NCBI GenBank assembly: GCA_029288035.1
Contig: JARFPZ010000397.1
Span: 1-34,270 of the forward strand
Length of the DNA stretch: 34,270 nt
Source of the DNA: Desulfosarcina sp.
Lineage (GTDB): Bacteria; Desulfobacterota; Desulfobacteria; Desulfobacterales; JAFDCJ01
Direction of reading: 5' to 3'
Part shown: positions 18,139 through 26,230 of the stretch, piece by piece
How positions within the stretch are numbered: position 1 is the first letter of the stretch
Layout of the letters: each line of letters begins with the position of its first letter
Position numbers and translations under genes: made by a program
The notes under the pieces: generated by a model
What the model was told of the DNA's origin: nothing
Seen by the model: the letters and a program-made list of their open reading frames with translations, nothing else
Databases searched by the model: none

Positions 18139-20043
18139 ATGGCCAATCCTTATGAAATAGCCTACCAACAATCCATTGAAGATCCAGATTCTTTTTGGGC
18201 AAAAGCCGCCGAAGACTGCCACTGGTATAAGAAATGGGACAAGGTGCTCGATGACAGCAACAATCCTTTTTATCGCTGGTTTAGCGGCGGTGAGGTCAAT
18301 ACCTGTTATAATGCCGTGGACTATCACATTGAAAACGGTCGCGGAGACCAGGATGCGATTATTTATGACAGTCCGGTCACTCAGACGATTCAAAAATACA
18401 CATACAACCAGTTGAAGGATGAGGTTGCCCGGTTTGCCGGGGCCCTGGCGGCCCAGGGGGTTGCCAAGGGAGACCGAATACTGATTTACATGCCCATGAT
18501 ACCCGAAGCCGTTATTGCCATGTTGGCCAGCGCACGGCTGGGGGCGGTGCACTCGGTTGTTTTCGGCGGTTTCGCGGCCAAAGAGCTGGCGGTGCGTATC
18601 AACGATGCCAAACCCAAAGTCATCGTTTCCGCTTCCTGCGGTATCGAAGTGGCGCGGGTGATTGCCTACAAACCCTTGCTGGATAAAGCCATTGAAATGG
18701 CGGAATCCAAACCGAGCAAATGCATCATCAAGCAGCGCCCCATGGAAGCTGCCGCCATGATCGACGGCCGCGACCTGGACTGGGATGATGTCACCCAGGA
18801 CGCCCAACCCCATGATTGCGTGCCGGTGGCGGCCACCGATCCTCTCTATATTCTCTATACCTCCGGCACCACCGGTGTTCCCAAAGGGGTTGTCAGGGAT
18901 AACGGGGGGCACCTGGTAGCCCTGAAATGGACCATGGGCGCCATTTATAATGTTGATGCCGGCGATGTTTACTGGGCGGCATCGGATGTCGGCTGGGTGG
19001 TGGGGCATTCCTATATTGTTTATGCGCCGCTGTTAAAGGGTTGCACGACCATTATTTTCGAAGGCAAACCGGTCGGTACGCCGGATGCAGGGGTTTTCTG
19101 GCGGGTCATATCGGAACACAAGGTCAAGGTGATGTTCACCGCACCGACGGCCTTCCGGGCCATCAAGCGGGAAGATCCCAAGGCGGAACTGTTGAAAAAT
19201 TACGACCTGTCGAATTTTAAAGCCCTGTTTCTGGCCGGCGAGAGGCTGGACCCCGACACCCTGAGATGGGCTGAGAACAATTTGGGGGTGCCGGTGATCG
19301 ACCACTGGTGGCAGACCGAAACCGGCTGGGCCATTGCCGGCAATTGCCTTGGCCTCCATCAGTACCCGATCAAGGAGGGATCACCGACCAAACCGGCACC
19401 GGGCTGGAACCTGCAGGTGGTGGATGCCAACTGCAATCCGATTAAGGCCGGTGATATCGGCGCCCTGGTGGTAAAATTGCCGCTGCCCCCGGGAAGCCTG
19501 CCGACCTTGTGGAACAACGATCAAGGTTTTATTAAGGCGTACCTGGAGGAGTTTCCCGGATACTACAAGACGGCAGATGCCGGCTTTATCGATGAAGACG
19601 GTTATGCTTTTGTCATGAGTCGCACCGACGATATCATCAACGTCGCCGGTCATCGCCTCTCCACCGGTGCCATGGAAGAGGTGCTGGCTGATCATCCGGA
19701 TGTGGCCGAATGTGCGGTGCTGGGGGTAGACGATAAACTCAAGGGCCAGGTGCCCATCGGTTTTCTGGTTTTGAATGCGGGGGTAACCCGCGATGCCGAT
19801 GACATCATCAAGGAGACCATCCAGATGGTTAGAGACCGGATCGGCCCGGTGGCTTCCTTTAAGACCGCGACGGTGGTCAAACGCCTGCCAAAAACCCGTT
19901 CCGGCAAAATATTGCGGGGTACGATCCAAAAAATCGCCGACAATAAGCCCTATAAAGCCCCGGCCACTATAGACGATCCCGTCATTCTTGATGAAATGAC
20001 CGAAGCATTGAGTGGTATCGGATATGCAAAGGCCAAAGACTAG
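18139..20043 (+). CDS. prpE: Propionyl-CoA synthetase-like AMP-forming acyl-CoA ligase
   Basis: The 634-residue ANL-superfamily ligase has YTSGTTGVPKG (240-250), LAGERLD (365-371), DHWWQTETGW (388-397) and KTRSGKILRGT with catalytic K590. The N-terminal layout and DVGWVVGHSYIVYAPL match the PrpE/ACSS3 group. Compared with the Acs upstream, the acyl-pocket valine (V407 there) is alanine here (A366), and WITG becomes WVVG. A smaller side chain at this position is known to admit propionate in acetyl-CoA synthetases, so propionate or another C3-C4 acid is the likely substrate. A strong AAAAAAGGAGGA ribosome binding site precedes the ATG. The two ligases are distant paralogues, not a recent duplication. 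Confidence 0.88.
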   Translation: MANPYEIAYQQSIEDPDSFWAKAAEDCHWYKKWDKVLDDSNNPFYRWFSGGEVNTCYNAVDYHIENGRGDQDAIIYDSPVTQTIQKYTYNQLKDEVARFAGALAAQGVAKGDRILIYMPMIPEAVIAMLASARLGAVHSVVFGGFAAKELAVRINDAKPKVIVSASCGIEVARVIAYKPLLDKAIEMAESKPSKCIIKQRPMEAAAMIDGRDLDWDDVTQDAQPHDCVPVAATDPLYILYTSGTTGVPKGVVRDNGGHLVALKWTMGAIYNVDAGDVYWAASDVGWVVGHSYIVYAPLLKGCTTIIFEGKPVGTPDAGVFWRVISEHKVKVMFTAPTAFRAIKREDPKAELLKNYDLSNFKALFLAGERLDPDTLRWAENNLGVPVIDHWWQTETGWAIAGNCLGLHQYPIKEGSPTKPAPGWNLQVVDANCNPIKAGDIGALVVKLPLPPGSLPTLWNNDQGFIKAYLEEFPGYYKTADAGFIDEDGYAFVMSRTDDIINVAGHRLSTGAMEEVLADHPDVAECAVLGVDDKLKGQVPIGFLVLNAGVTRDADDIIKETIQMVRDRIGPVASFKTATVVKRLPKTRSGKILRGTIQKIADNKPYKAPATIDDPVILDEMTEALSGIGYAKAKD

Positions 20044-20137
20044 GTTTGTCTGGTTATAAATCCGTTGCCCTCATTGGGGTATGACGGGTATTCCAGATGT
20101 TGACTAATATTGGGAGCAGTATCCATTGGTTGTAACA

Positions 20138-20161
20138 TTTGAACCTTGAACCTGAAGCCTT
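20138..20161. repeat. TTTGAACCTTGAACCTGAAGCC spacer repeat
   Basis: Degenerate copies of a TTGAACC/CTGAAGCC unit occur between the prpE-like and receiver genes. This is the complement-oriented form of the GGTTCAA repeat seen at 24743-24788 and 25039-25078. It is non-coding. Confidence 0.45.
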
Positions 20162-20232
20162 TCGGTGTAAGAAGAATAAACTATGCAAAAATTTCCTCTG
20201 GTTTGTAAGCAAATACAGCGAGGATAAATTTT

Positions 20233-20622
20233 ATGCCCAAAGAAATCCTCATAGTGGATGATGAGCCCAGTATCGTCGTGCCCATCCAATTTTTGATGGA
20301 ACAGCAGGGCTATATTGTCATGGTGGCTGAAAACGGCGAAAGTGCTCTGGATATCATTTATAAATATAAGCCGGATCTCATATTGCTCGATATCATGCTT
20401 CCCAGAATTGACGGATATGAAGTATGTGAAATTGTCCGTCTGGACCCCAGGTACAGGGATATCAAAATCATTTTCTTGACGGCCAAGGGACGTGAAGTGG
20501 AAATCGCCAAAGGCCTGGCACTGGGCGCCGACGCTTATATTACCAAACCCTTCTCAAACACCGAGCTGGTATCCAAAGTACAAGAACTTTTAGCAAATAC
20601 CCATGAAACTGCCGAGGAGTAA
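20233..20622 (+). CDS. Stand-alone CheY-like response regulator receiver protein
   Basis: The 129-residue protein is a single receiver domain with no DNA-binding or enzymatic output. All phosphorylation residues are present: acidic pair D9/D10 (VDDEPS), phosphoacceptor D53 (LLDIMLPRIDGYE), T83 (FLTAKG) and K105 (ITKPFSN). It presumably relays phosphate or binds a partner when phosphorylated. Its last 20 bases overlap the start of the next gene, so the two are almost certainly translated together. The next product has a degenerate kinase region without the phosphorylated histidine, so the phosphate donor must come from elsewhere. The position after acs, the symporter and prpE suggests control of short-chain acid metabolism. 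A GAGGA ribosome binding site lies somewhat far upstream. Confidence 0.92.
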   Translation: MPKEILIVDDEPSIVVPIQFLMEQQGYIVMVAENGESALDIIYKYKPDLILLDIMLPRIDGYEVCEIVRLDPRYRDIKIIFLTAKGREVEIAKGLALGADAYITKPFSNTELVSKVQELLANTHETAEE

Positions 20623-22777
20623 ATTCTGGGGAGCTGTCGGCCTTTCCTTTGTGACCCTGATCATCATCCTCACCATTTTCGCCGTCTGGTTTAAAACTCA
20701 ACTGACATCCGATGAACTGAACTTTATTTCCCATCTTTTACGACGGTTTGTCGGTCCCATCGTCATCCTTAGTTTGCTTCTGGCGGCAGTCTGCATCTGG
20801 GCGGTGGAAGCCCTATACCGTAATTATATCCGGCCCATCCGCAAAATAACGGAAAAAGTTTCGTTGATCAATACCACCAATCCGTCTTACCGGGTTCCAG
20901 GCGAAGGTGCCGGGGAAATCCGTCTGCTTTGTGATCGCATCAACGAAGCCGCACAGCGGCACGAAAACCTCGCAAAGCATGTGGAGGCCAAGGTCCAGCT
21001 GGCCAAATCGGAATCGGAACAGGAAAAAAATACGCTGGCGGCCATTGTGGCCGAGCTACCTGAAGGGGTGATGATCTGCAACGAGGAGGGTCGGATTCTG
21101 CTGTATAACAATCGCGCCAAACACCTACTGGCCGGCGGAGCGCATAGGGAGCCGGACCCTTCCGGTTCGCCTGAAGCCGAGCGTTATATCGGTCTGGGAC
21201 GTTCCATCTTCGGAATCATAGATAAAGATCTGCTGGCGCACATTCTCGATCAACTCACCGAGAAACTTCAACAAAATGATCCTCAGGCCGTCTCCTATTT
21301 CGTCGTGCCGGGTGCTGATGATCGACTGCTGCGGGTGGAAGCCGTTCCTGTTTTAAACAAGGGGCAGCAGCTCTCAGGATTGGTCCTGATATTTTATGAT
21401 ATCACCCGGCAATTGGCCACCGACAGTGGTTTGAATTTGGCTCTGCAGGCGGTTGCCAGAGGATTCCGGGCATCGCTGGCCGGTATTCGCTCGGCCATTG
21501 AAACCATCATAGCGTATCCGCAAATGGACCTCGATCAGCTCGAAAAATTCAAAATAATCATCCATCGAGAATCTATCCGCATGGGAGAGCTTTTGGAGAG
21601 CAATCTGAGCTTTGATGCCAAAATCGGAATCAATCAGTGGCCGCTGACCACTATTTCCGCCGAAAATCTGACGGAACTGCTGAAAGCCAGATCCCACGAA
21701 AAACTGCAAGTACAGATTCGGCTGGAAGATATCAGGGAACCCCTTTGGGTAAAGGTTGACAGCTATTCTTTCCTGCGGGTGCTGCTTTTTTTAATCGGTA
21801 AATTAAAAGCTCTGATCGGCATCGAGGCGCTAACCTGCAGATTGACCGAACTGGATTGGTATGTCGGACTTGACTTGATGTGGTCGGGCGCACCGATTAA
21901 AATTGAAACCCTGCGCGAGTGGGAACAGGCGCCCTTGGTGTTCGAGCAGGAAGGAATGTCTTTGACGCTCCGGGAAATAATTGATCATCTCGGTTCCGAT
22001 ATTGGATCTTATGGCTCCAAACGGCTGAAGGGCACCTCCTATTTGCGACTTTTTTTGCCGGTTGCCGAGATTTTTGAACCCGAAGAGGTCAGACCCTTGG
22101 CGATTCTGCCGGAAAGCCGGCCGGAGTATTATGATTTTGATTTATTTGACCGGACTGAGCAAGTTGCAGAGCTGGAAAACCAGCTCTTGACGGAACTGAC
22201 CTATACGGTATTTGACATGGAAACCACCGGCCTGAATCCTTCCGAAGGAGACGAAATTTTATCCATCGGTGCCATTCGAATTGTAAACTGCCGTTTATTG
22301 CGTGAAGAACGATATGAGCAACTGGTCGATCCCTCGCGGACCGTTCCATGGGAGTCAGTGCAGATACATGGAATCCATCCGGAGATGCTTATCGGACAAC
22401 CGACCATCGACAAGGTCCTCCCCGGATTTCAGCAATTTGTAGAGAATACCATTCTGGTAGCACACAATGCGGCCTTTGATATGCGCTTTTTGCAGATGAA
22501 GGAAGAACAAACTGCGGTGAAGATTATCAACCCGGTTTTGGATACGCTGCTGTTGTCCGCCGTGGTGCATCCGTCGCACTCAAACCATGATCTGGAAGCA
22601 ATCGCACAGCGCCTGGGGGTTCGCATTTTAGGCCGTCATACCGCTGTGGGGGATGCTCTGGCCACCGCTGAAATGTTTCTAAAATTGCTACCCCTACTGG
22701 CACACAATGGCATCTACACGTTAAAAGATGCCCTGGCGGCTTCCCAAAAAACGTATTATGCACGAATTAAATTCTGA
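20603..22777 (+). CDS. Membrane pseudo-histidine-kinase (HAMP/PAS-like) fused to a DnaQ-like 3'-5' exonuclease
   Basis: The 724-residue protein begins with two transmembrane helices (about 9-30 and 52-74), then a HAMP-like segment (75-125), a coiled region, a PAS-like domain (about 143-270) and a kinase-like region (about 275-490). The kinase region is degenerate. The expected SHELRTPL box reads ARGFRASL, so the phosphorylated histidine is lost, and neither an N-box asparagine nor a DxGxG motif is recognisable. Residues about 530-724 are a DnaQ-type exonuclease with the complete DEDDh set: D538 and E540 (FDMETTG), D626 (AHNAAFD), H679 and D684 (GRHTAVGDA). It is therefore a predicted membrane-anchored, sensor-regulated nuclease acting on the cytoplasmic side. 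The gene overlaps the receiver gene by 20 bases. Nucleotide or RNA substrates are possible. Confidence 0.85.
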   Translation: MKLPRSKFWGAVGLSFVTLIIILTIFAVWFKTQLTSDELNFISHLLRRFVGPIVILSLLLAAVCIWAVEALYRNYIRPIRKITEKVSLINTTNPSYRVPGEGAGEIRLLCDRINEAAQRHENLAKHVEAKVQLAKSESEQEKNTLAAIVAELPEGVMICNEEGRILLYNNRAKHLLAGGAHREPDPSGSPEAERYIGLGRSIFGIIDKDLLAHILDQLTEKLQQNDPQAVSYFVVPGADDRLLRVEAVPVLNKGQQLSGLVLIFYDITRQLATDSGLNLALQAVARGFRASLAGIRSAIETIIAYPQMDLDQLEKFKIIIHRESIRMGELLESNLSFDAKIGINQWPLTTISAENLTELLKARSHEKLQVQIRLEDIREPLWVKVDSYSFLRVLLFLIGKLKALIGIEALTCRLTELDWYVGLDLMWSGAPIKIETLREWEQAPLVFEQEGMSLTLREIIDHLGSDIGSYGSKRLKGTSYLRLFLPVAEIFEPEEVRPLAILPESRPEYYDFDLFDRTEQVAELENQLLTELTYTVFDMETTGLNPSEGDEILSIGAIRIVNCRLLREERYEQLVDPSRTVPWESVQIHGIHPEMLIGQPTIDKVLPGFQQFVENTILVAHNAAFDMRFLQMKEEQTAVKIINPVLDTLLLSAVVHPSHSNHDLEAIAQRLGVRILGRHTAVGDALATAEMFLKLLPLLAHNGIYTLKDALAASQKTYYARIKF

Positions 22778-22829
22778 GCTTTCTTATCAACATTACGTTA
22801 AATAAAATTCCAATAGCATTGAGTTTCTT

Positions 22830-23846
22830 TCATTCCCACACGCCATCAATCTCAACGCCACATTGGGTGCACTTGCCGTTTTTAAGCCGCAGATTTTCGA
22901 CCTGGAAGCCCCAGCGTTCGATGACGGTCTCACCGCAGCTGTAACAAAATGTATTTTCAGCGGCATTACCGGGAACATTGCCGGTATAGACATATCTCAG
23001 TCCGGCATTTATTCCGATTTCCCGGGCTGTCGTGAGGGTTTGAATCGGCGTCGAAGGGCGATCGGTCAGCTTGTACGTGGGATGGAAGCGGCTGATGTGC
23101 CAGGGAGTTTCCGGGCCGAGGTCCCGGGCGATGAATGCAGCCAAATCATTCAGCTCCGAGGGGTCGTCATTTAAACCCGGGACGATCAAGGTGGTCACCT
23201 CGATAAAAATGTCAAGGGATTTCATCAATTTCAAGGTTGCCTGAACGTGTTTGAGACCGGCCCCGCAAACCTTTTTGTAATAGTCATCGGTAAACGCCTT
23301 GAGGTCCACATTAGCGGCATCCAGATATGGCTCGATCATCTCCAATGCTTCAGAGGTCATATAGCCGTTGGTGACAAATACGTTGCAGATGCCCCTATCA
23401 TGGGCCAGTTTGGCGGTCTGATAGGCGAATTCAAAAAATACCGTGGGCTCGGTATAGGTGTATGCAATACTCCTGCACCCACCGCCTTGGGCGGCATCCA
23501 CCACATCCCCGGGTGTGCAGCGAGTTCCTAATATGGTGCCTTCACGATCGGAAGGCATCTGGGCAATGTCGGCGTTCTGGCAAAAACGGCATCGAAAGTT
23601 GCAGCCGACAGTGGCAATGGAATAGGAAGGCGTCCCGGGCAAGAAATGGAACAAGGGTTTTTTTTCAATCGGATCGATGTGCTGGGCGATGAGCTTACCG
23701 TAGACCAGGGTATTCAGAATGCCGCCGTCGTTTTCGCGCACATTGCATATCCCTCGGCGGCCGTCTTTGATGACACAACGATGGCTGCAAAGGTTGCACC
23801 TTACCTTGTTATCTTCCAGCCGTTCATAAAGGTATGCTTCCATCAT
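22830..23846 (-). CDS. amrS: AmmeMemoRadiSam system radical SAM enzyme
   Basis: The 338-residue radical SAM protein has the cluster-binding motif GCNFRCRFCQN (C82, C86, C89). An N-terminal cysteine set, CNLCSHRC plus GIC (C17, C20, C24, C34), and a C-terminal pair, FCYSCG with CTQCG, are typical of AmrS (PflA-like). YTYTEPTVFFEF and HISRFHPTYKLTDRPSTP are also family segments. AmrS usually works with AmmA (AMMECR1-like) and AmmB (Memo-like) proteins; their joint reaction is not settled. Neither partner is in the window. The gene starts inside the stop of the upstream methyltransferase gene (ATGA overlap), so the two are translationally coupled. Annotation as a pyruvate formate-lyase activase would be less specific. 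Confidence 0.9.
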   Translation of the reverse strand: MMEAYLYERLEDNKVRCNLCSHRCVIKDGRRGICNVRENDGGILNTLVYGKLIAQHIDPIEKKPLFHFLPGTPSYSIATVGCNFRCRFCQNADIAQMPSDREGTILGTRCTPGDVVDAAQGGGCRSIAYTYTEPTVFFEFAYQTAKLAHDRGICNVFVTNGYMTSEALEMIEPYLDAANVDLKAFTDDYYKKVCGAGLKHVQATLKLMKSLDIFIEVTTLIVPGLNDDPSELNDLAAFIARDLGPETPWHISRFHPTYKLTDRPSTPIQTLTTAREIGINAGLRYVYTGNVPGNAAENTFCYSCGETVIERWGFQVENLRLKNGKCTQCGVEIDGVWE

Positions 23847-24622
23847 TCTTCAATCGTAGTTCGTCGTCCAGCAACAAATCCCGTCGTTGCCCCGGAAGGG
23901 TTCTTGGCCTGATAACGCACGGTCATGGGTCGGGTCCTAAGACGAGGAACCAGGATCACGACCATTCCGGCAAATGCACCGAACGGACACCGTTGAACGA
24001 TTTTTGATTGCTCCAGATTTTGTACGAATTTTCCCGAATTTGCAGGCAGCTGGCAGACGGTGCGCCAGGATACCGGCACCTGGCCCATGATACGTCGAAT
24101 CATTTGTTTCAGTTCCCAGACGCTAAAAAACCGGGCCCGATTAAAAATGGTCGGTGAGAAAATACCCTTCACTCGCCGCTCGATTCCTTTGAGCGCATAG
24201 CGGTTCAATACACCGATGAAGACGCGGTCTTTGGTGACCCGGCAGGCCTCCTCCAATGCTTTTTTAGGGTTATCAACAAATTCAAGGGTGGTAAAAAGAC
24301 AGGCGTAATTAAAGGAATTGTCGTCAAAAGGAAGATCTTCAGCAAAACCCCGGTAAAGATCCGCGCGGTGCCCAATTTTTTCGAATGCCATATCCAGCAT
24401 GTAGGTTGACGGATCCAGACCGGTGACCCGCAGCCCCATTTCGAGAAAGGCTGCCAAACATGCCCCCGCACCGCAACCAATATCCAAGACGGATTCGCCC
24501 CGCATGGGCTGGAGCAAATCCCGCATTAATTGGGTTTCCAGCTCAAAAGCGAGCTTATTCTGCGGCTTGTTAAACCACTGCTCATAATTAACGGCTTCAC
24601 TGAAATCAAACACATGGCCCAT
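23843..24622 (-). CDS. Class I SAM-dependent methyltransferase
   Basis: From the ATG at 24622 the product is 259 residues. It carries VLDIGCGAGACLAAF (motif I, SAM binding), VTGLDPS with the acidic residue that binds the ribose, an AEDLPFDDNSFNYACLFTTLEFVDNP stretch (shown only to mark motifs II-III) and ALEEACRVTK. This is the Methyltransf_11 type, similar to UbiE or small-molecule methyltransferases; the substrate is unknown. An in-frame ATG at 24673 would add a hydrophobic 17-residue extension that looks like spacer translation. The gene overlaps amrS by 4 bases and forms a two-gene leftward operon with it. The C-terminal 70 residues are basic and not recognisable. Confidence 0.82.
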   Translation of the reverse strand: MGHVFDFSEAVNYEQWFNKPQNKLAFELETQLMRDLLQPMRGESVLDIGCGAGACLAAFLEMGLRVTGLDPSTYMLDMAFEKIGHRADLYRGFAEDLPFDDNSFNYACLFTTLEFVDNPKKALEEACRVTKDRVFIGVLNRYALKGIERRVKGIFSPTIFNRARFFSVWELKQMIRRIMGQVPVSWRTVCQLPANSGKFVQNLEQSKIVQRCPFGAFAGMVVILVPRLRTRPMTVRYQAKNPSGATTGFVAGRRTTIEE

Positions 24623-24673
24623 GTCCGGTAATCTAAGGAATAAATCGAAATTTATCAAGCAGAAAAAGAACAA

Positions 24674-25115
24674 TTGAGGCCGCAGATTCTGGTGAGCGGG
24701 CCGCTGACTTATTGAGTTTTGAATCTATAAAGGTTATGTAGGTGTTCATAGGTTCAGAGTTCCAAGGTTCAGAGGTTCAAAGGTTCCAGTCGATGGATAC
24801 TGCACCCAATATTAGCCCAAATGAATTAGAAGCCAATTGGGGGTTGTTGGTTTAGTAGGCTTGAAGCTGGAAGGCTGGAAAGCTTGGAGGTTCAAAAGTT
24901 CTACGTTTTTTTGCATCCCAGCATTTCGGCTTTCTGGCTGCCCAGCCAATAACCTTATAGGACCATTATCATTCTCCAATTACGAATAACAAATAACCAA
25001 TAACACCTAATATTTTTGATACGAGCTGGCTGGGGTTTATCAACCCGGAACGTTGAACCCTGAACCGTTCAACCTAGTTTATAAAATTGTATCCAACCAA
25101 ACAAGGAGAACAGCA
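24674..25115. other. Repeat-rich intergenic region
   Basis: This 440-base spacer between the leftward methyltransferase gene and the rightward homocysteine-methyltransferase gene is dominated by short degenerate repeats. They are GGTTCAGAGTTCCAAGGTTC-like (24743-24788), GCTGGAAGGCTGGAAAGC-like (24862-24905), AATAACAAATAACCAATAAC (24977-25008) and GAACGTTGAACCCTGAACC (25039-25078). I see no ORF with coding character and no structured RNA. A strong AAGGAG ribosome binding site for the next gene is at its right end. Confidence 0.6.
24743..24788. repeat. GGTTCA(G)A tandem-like degenerate repeat
   Basis: About five copies of a GTTCA(GA/TA/AA)GG unit run head to tail with small changes. The same unit, in either orientation, recurs near 12440-12480, 20138-20161, 24895-24905 and 25039-25078. 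It is non-coding. Confidence 0.55.
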
Positions 25116-25991
25116 ATGCATCCTCTCATCGAAAAACTGTTAAAGAAGGGTCCGGTCGTCACCGACGGTTCCTGGGGCACCCAGCTTCAAAATCGTGGAT
25201 TGAAACGCGGTGAGTGTCCGGATTCATGGAATCTTAGCCACCCGGAAGCGGTCGAAGAAGTGGCACGGCAGTATGTCGAGGCCGGAAGTCAGATCGTTCT
25301 AACGAACACATTCGGCGGCAGCCGCTTATCGTTGGGACGATTCAAACTGGGTGATAAAGCCGTCGCCATTAATACGGCAGGCGTTGAAATTTCAAAAAAA
25401 GCCGCCGGGAATCGGGCCGCTGTATTTGCGTCCATCGGTCCCACAGGTAAGATGCTTTTGACCAAGGAGACCACTGAAGAAGAACTGCAAAACGCTTTTG
25501 AAGAACAGGCCAACGCCCAGGCACAAGCAGGGGCCGACGGCATCATTGTTGAAACGATGATCGACATCACCGAAGCCGGCATTGCTGCCAGGGCTGCAAA
25601 ACGAACCGGACTGCCGGTGATTGCCAGCATGGTGTTTGATTCCGGTGTCGACCAAGACACCACCCTGATGGGGGTGACTCCTGAATCAGCAGTGGACGAG
25701 TTCACCAAAATAGGTGTGGATGGCGTTGGGGCCAACTGCGGTCAGGGAATCGAGGGCTATATACCGATTTGCAGACGCATGCGTAAGATCACCGGTTTGC
25801 CGATCTGGATTAAGCCCAATGCCGGACTGCCGGAAATTATTGATGAAAAAACGATATTTTACACCACCGCCGATGAATTCGTGAAATTTGTCCCGGACCT
25901 GATTGACGCCGGTGCCGATTTTATCGGCGGTTGTTGCGGGTCGGACCAAAGCTTTGTAAGTGCGATTCGCAAAATCATAGCCGAATGGTAA
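25116..25991 (+). CDS. Homocysteine S-methyltransferase family protein (zinc-dependent, B12-domain-free)
   Basis: From this ATG, preceded by a strong AAGGAG site, the product is 291 residues and corresponds to the Pfam S-methyl_trans barrel. TDGSWGTQLQ opens the barrel, TNTFGGSR follows, and the three zinc cysteines are present in GANCG (C208) and GGCCG (C273, C274). Enzymes of this fold move a methyl group from betaine, S-methylmethionine, methyltetrahydrofolate or a corrinoid protein to a thiol such as homocysteine. No cobalamin or pterin-binding domain is attached, so the methyl donor is unknown. It precedes an ABC importer for organic nutrients, suggesting a role with an imported methylated compound, but this is inference. 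The upstream start at 25053 is rejected for lack of a ribosome binding site. Confidence 0.85.
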   Translation: MHPLIEKLLKKGPVVTDGSWGTQLQNRGLKRGECPDSWNLSHPEAVEEVARQYVEAGSQIVLTNTFGGSRLSLGRFKLGDKAVAINTAGVEISKKAAGNRAAVFASIGPTGKMLLTKETTEEELQNAFEEQANAQAQAGADGIIVETMIDITEAGIAARAAKRTGLPVIASMVFDSGVDQDTTLMGVTPESAVDEFTKIGVDGVGANCGQGIEGYIPICRRMRKITGLPIWIKPNAGLPEIIDEKTIFYTTADEFVKFVPDLIDAGADFIGGCCGSDQSFVSAIRKIIAEW

Positions 25992-26230
25992 TACGAAATA
26001 TTGGTTCAAATCCCATTCGTTATCCATTCAGATTTCTCAAACCAACAGGGGGATTCAGATGTTGCCGGCCTGGTCCGCTTTTCCATAGTCGAACTCTTAA
26101 GGATTAACACACACAAAAAAATGAATGACATCCATAACCTGATTTAATTTCACTTTTTCCTTGCATTTTGGCGGCTGTATATGCCATAAATAACTATCCA
26201 CAAAAAATTTTTTGAGGGGGGATGTGAACC

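Noticed and set aside
18094-19008. A 304-residue open frame on the minus strand opposite the prpE-like gene
   Set aside because: It is a shadow of the plus-strand ligase, with His/Gly-rich composition and no family match. The plus-strand protein has full catalytic motifs and a strong ribosome binding site.
22830-23846. Anaerobic sulfatase-maturing enzyme for the choline sulfatase
   Set aside because: The radical SAM protein has AmrS-type N- and C-terminal cysteine sets and lacks the SPASM-type seven-cysteine region expected of anSMEs.
24743-25078. Possible CRISPR array or mobile-element ends in the repeat-rich spacer
   Set aside because: The units are short, variable and of unequal spacing, with no conserved direct repeat or spacers, and no cas, transposase or terminal inverted repeats are nearby.
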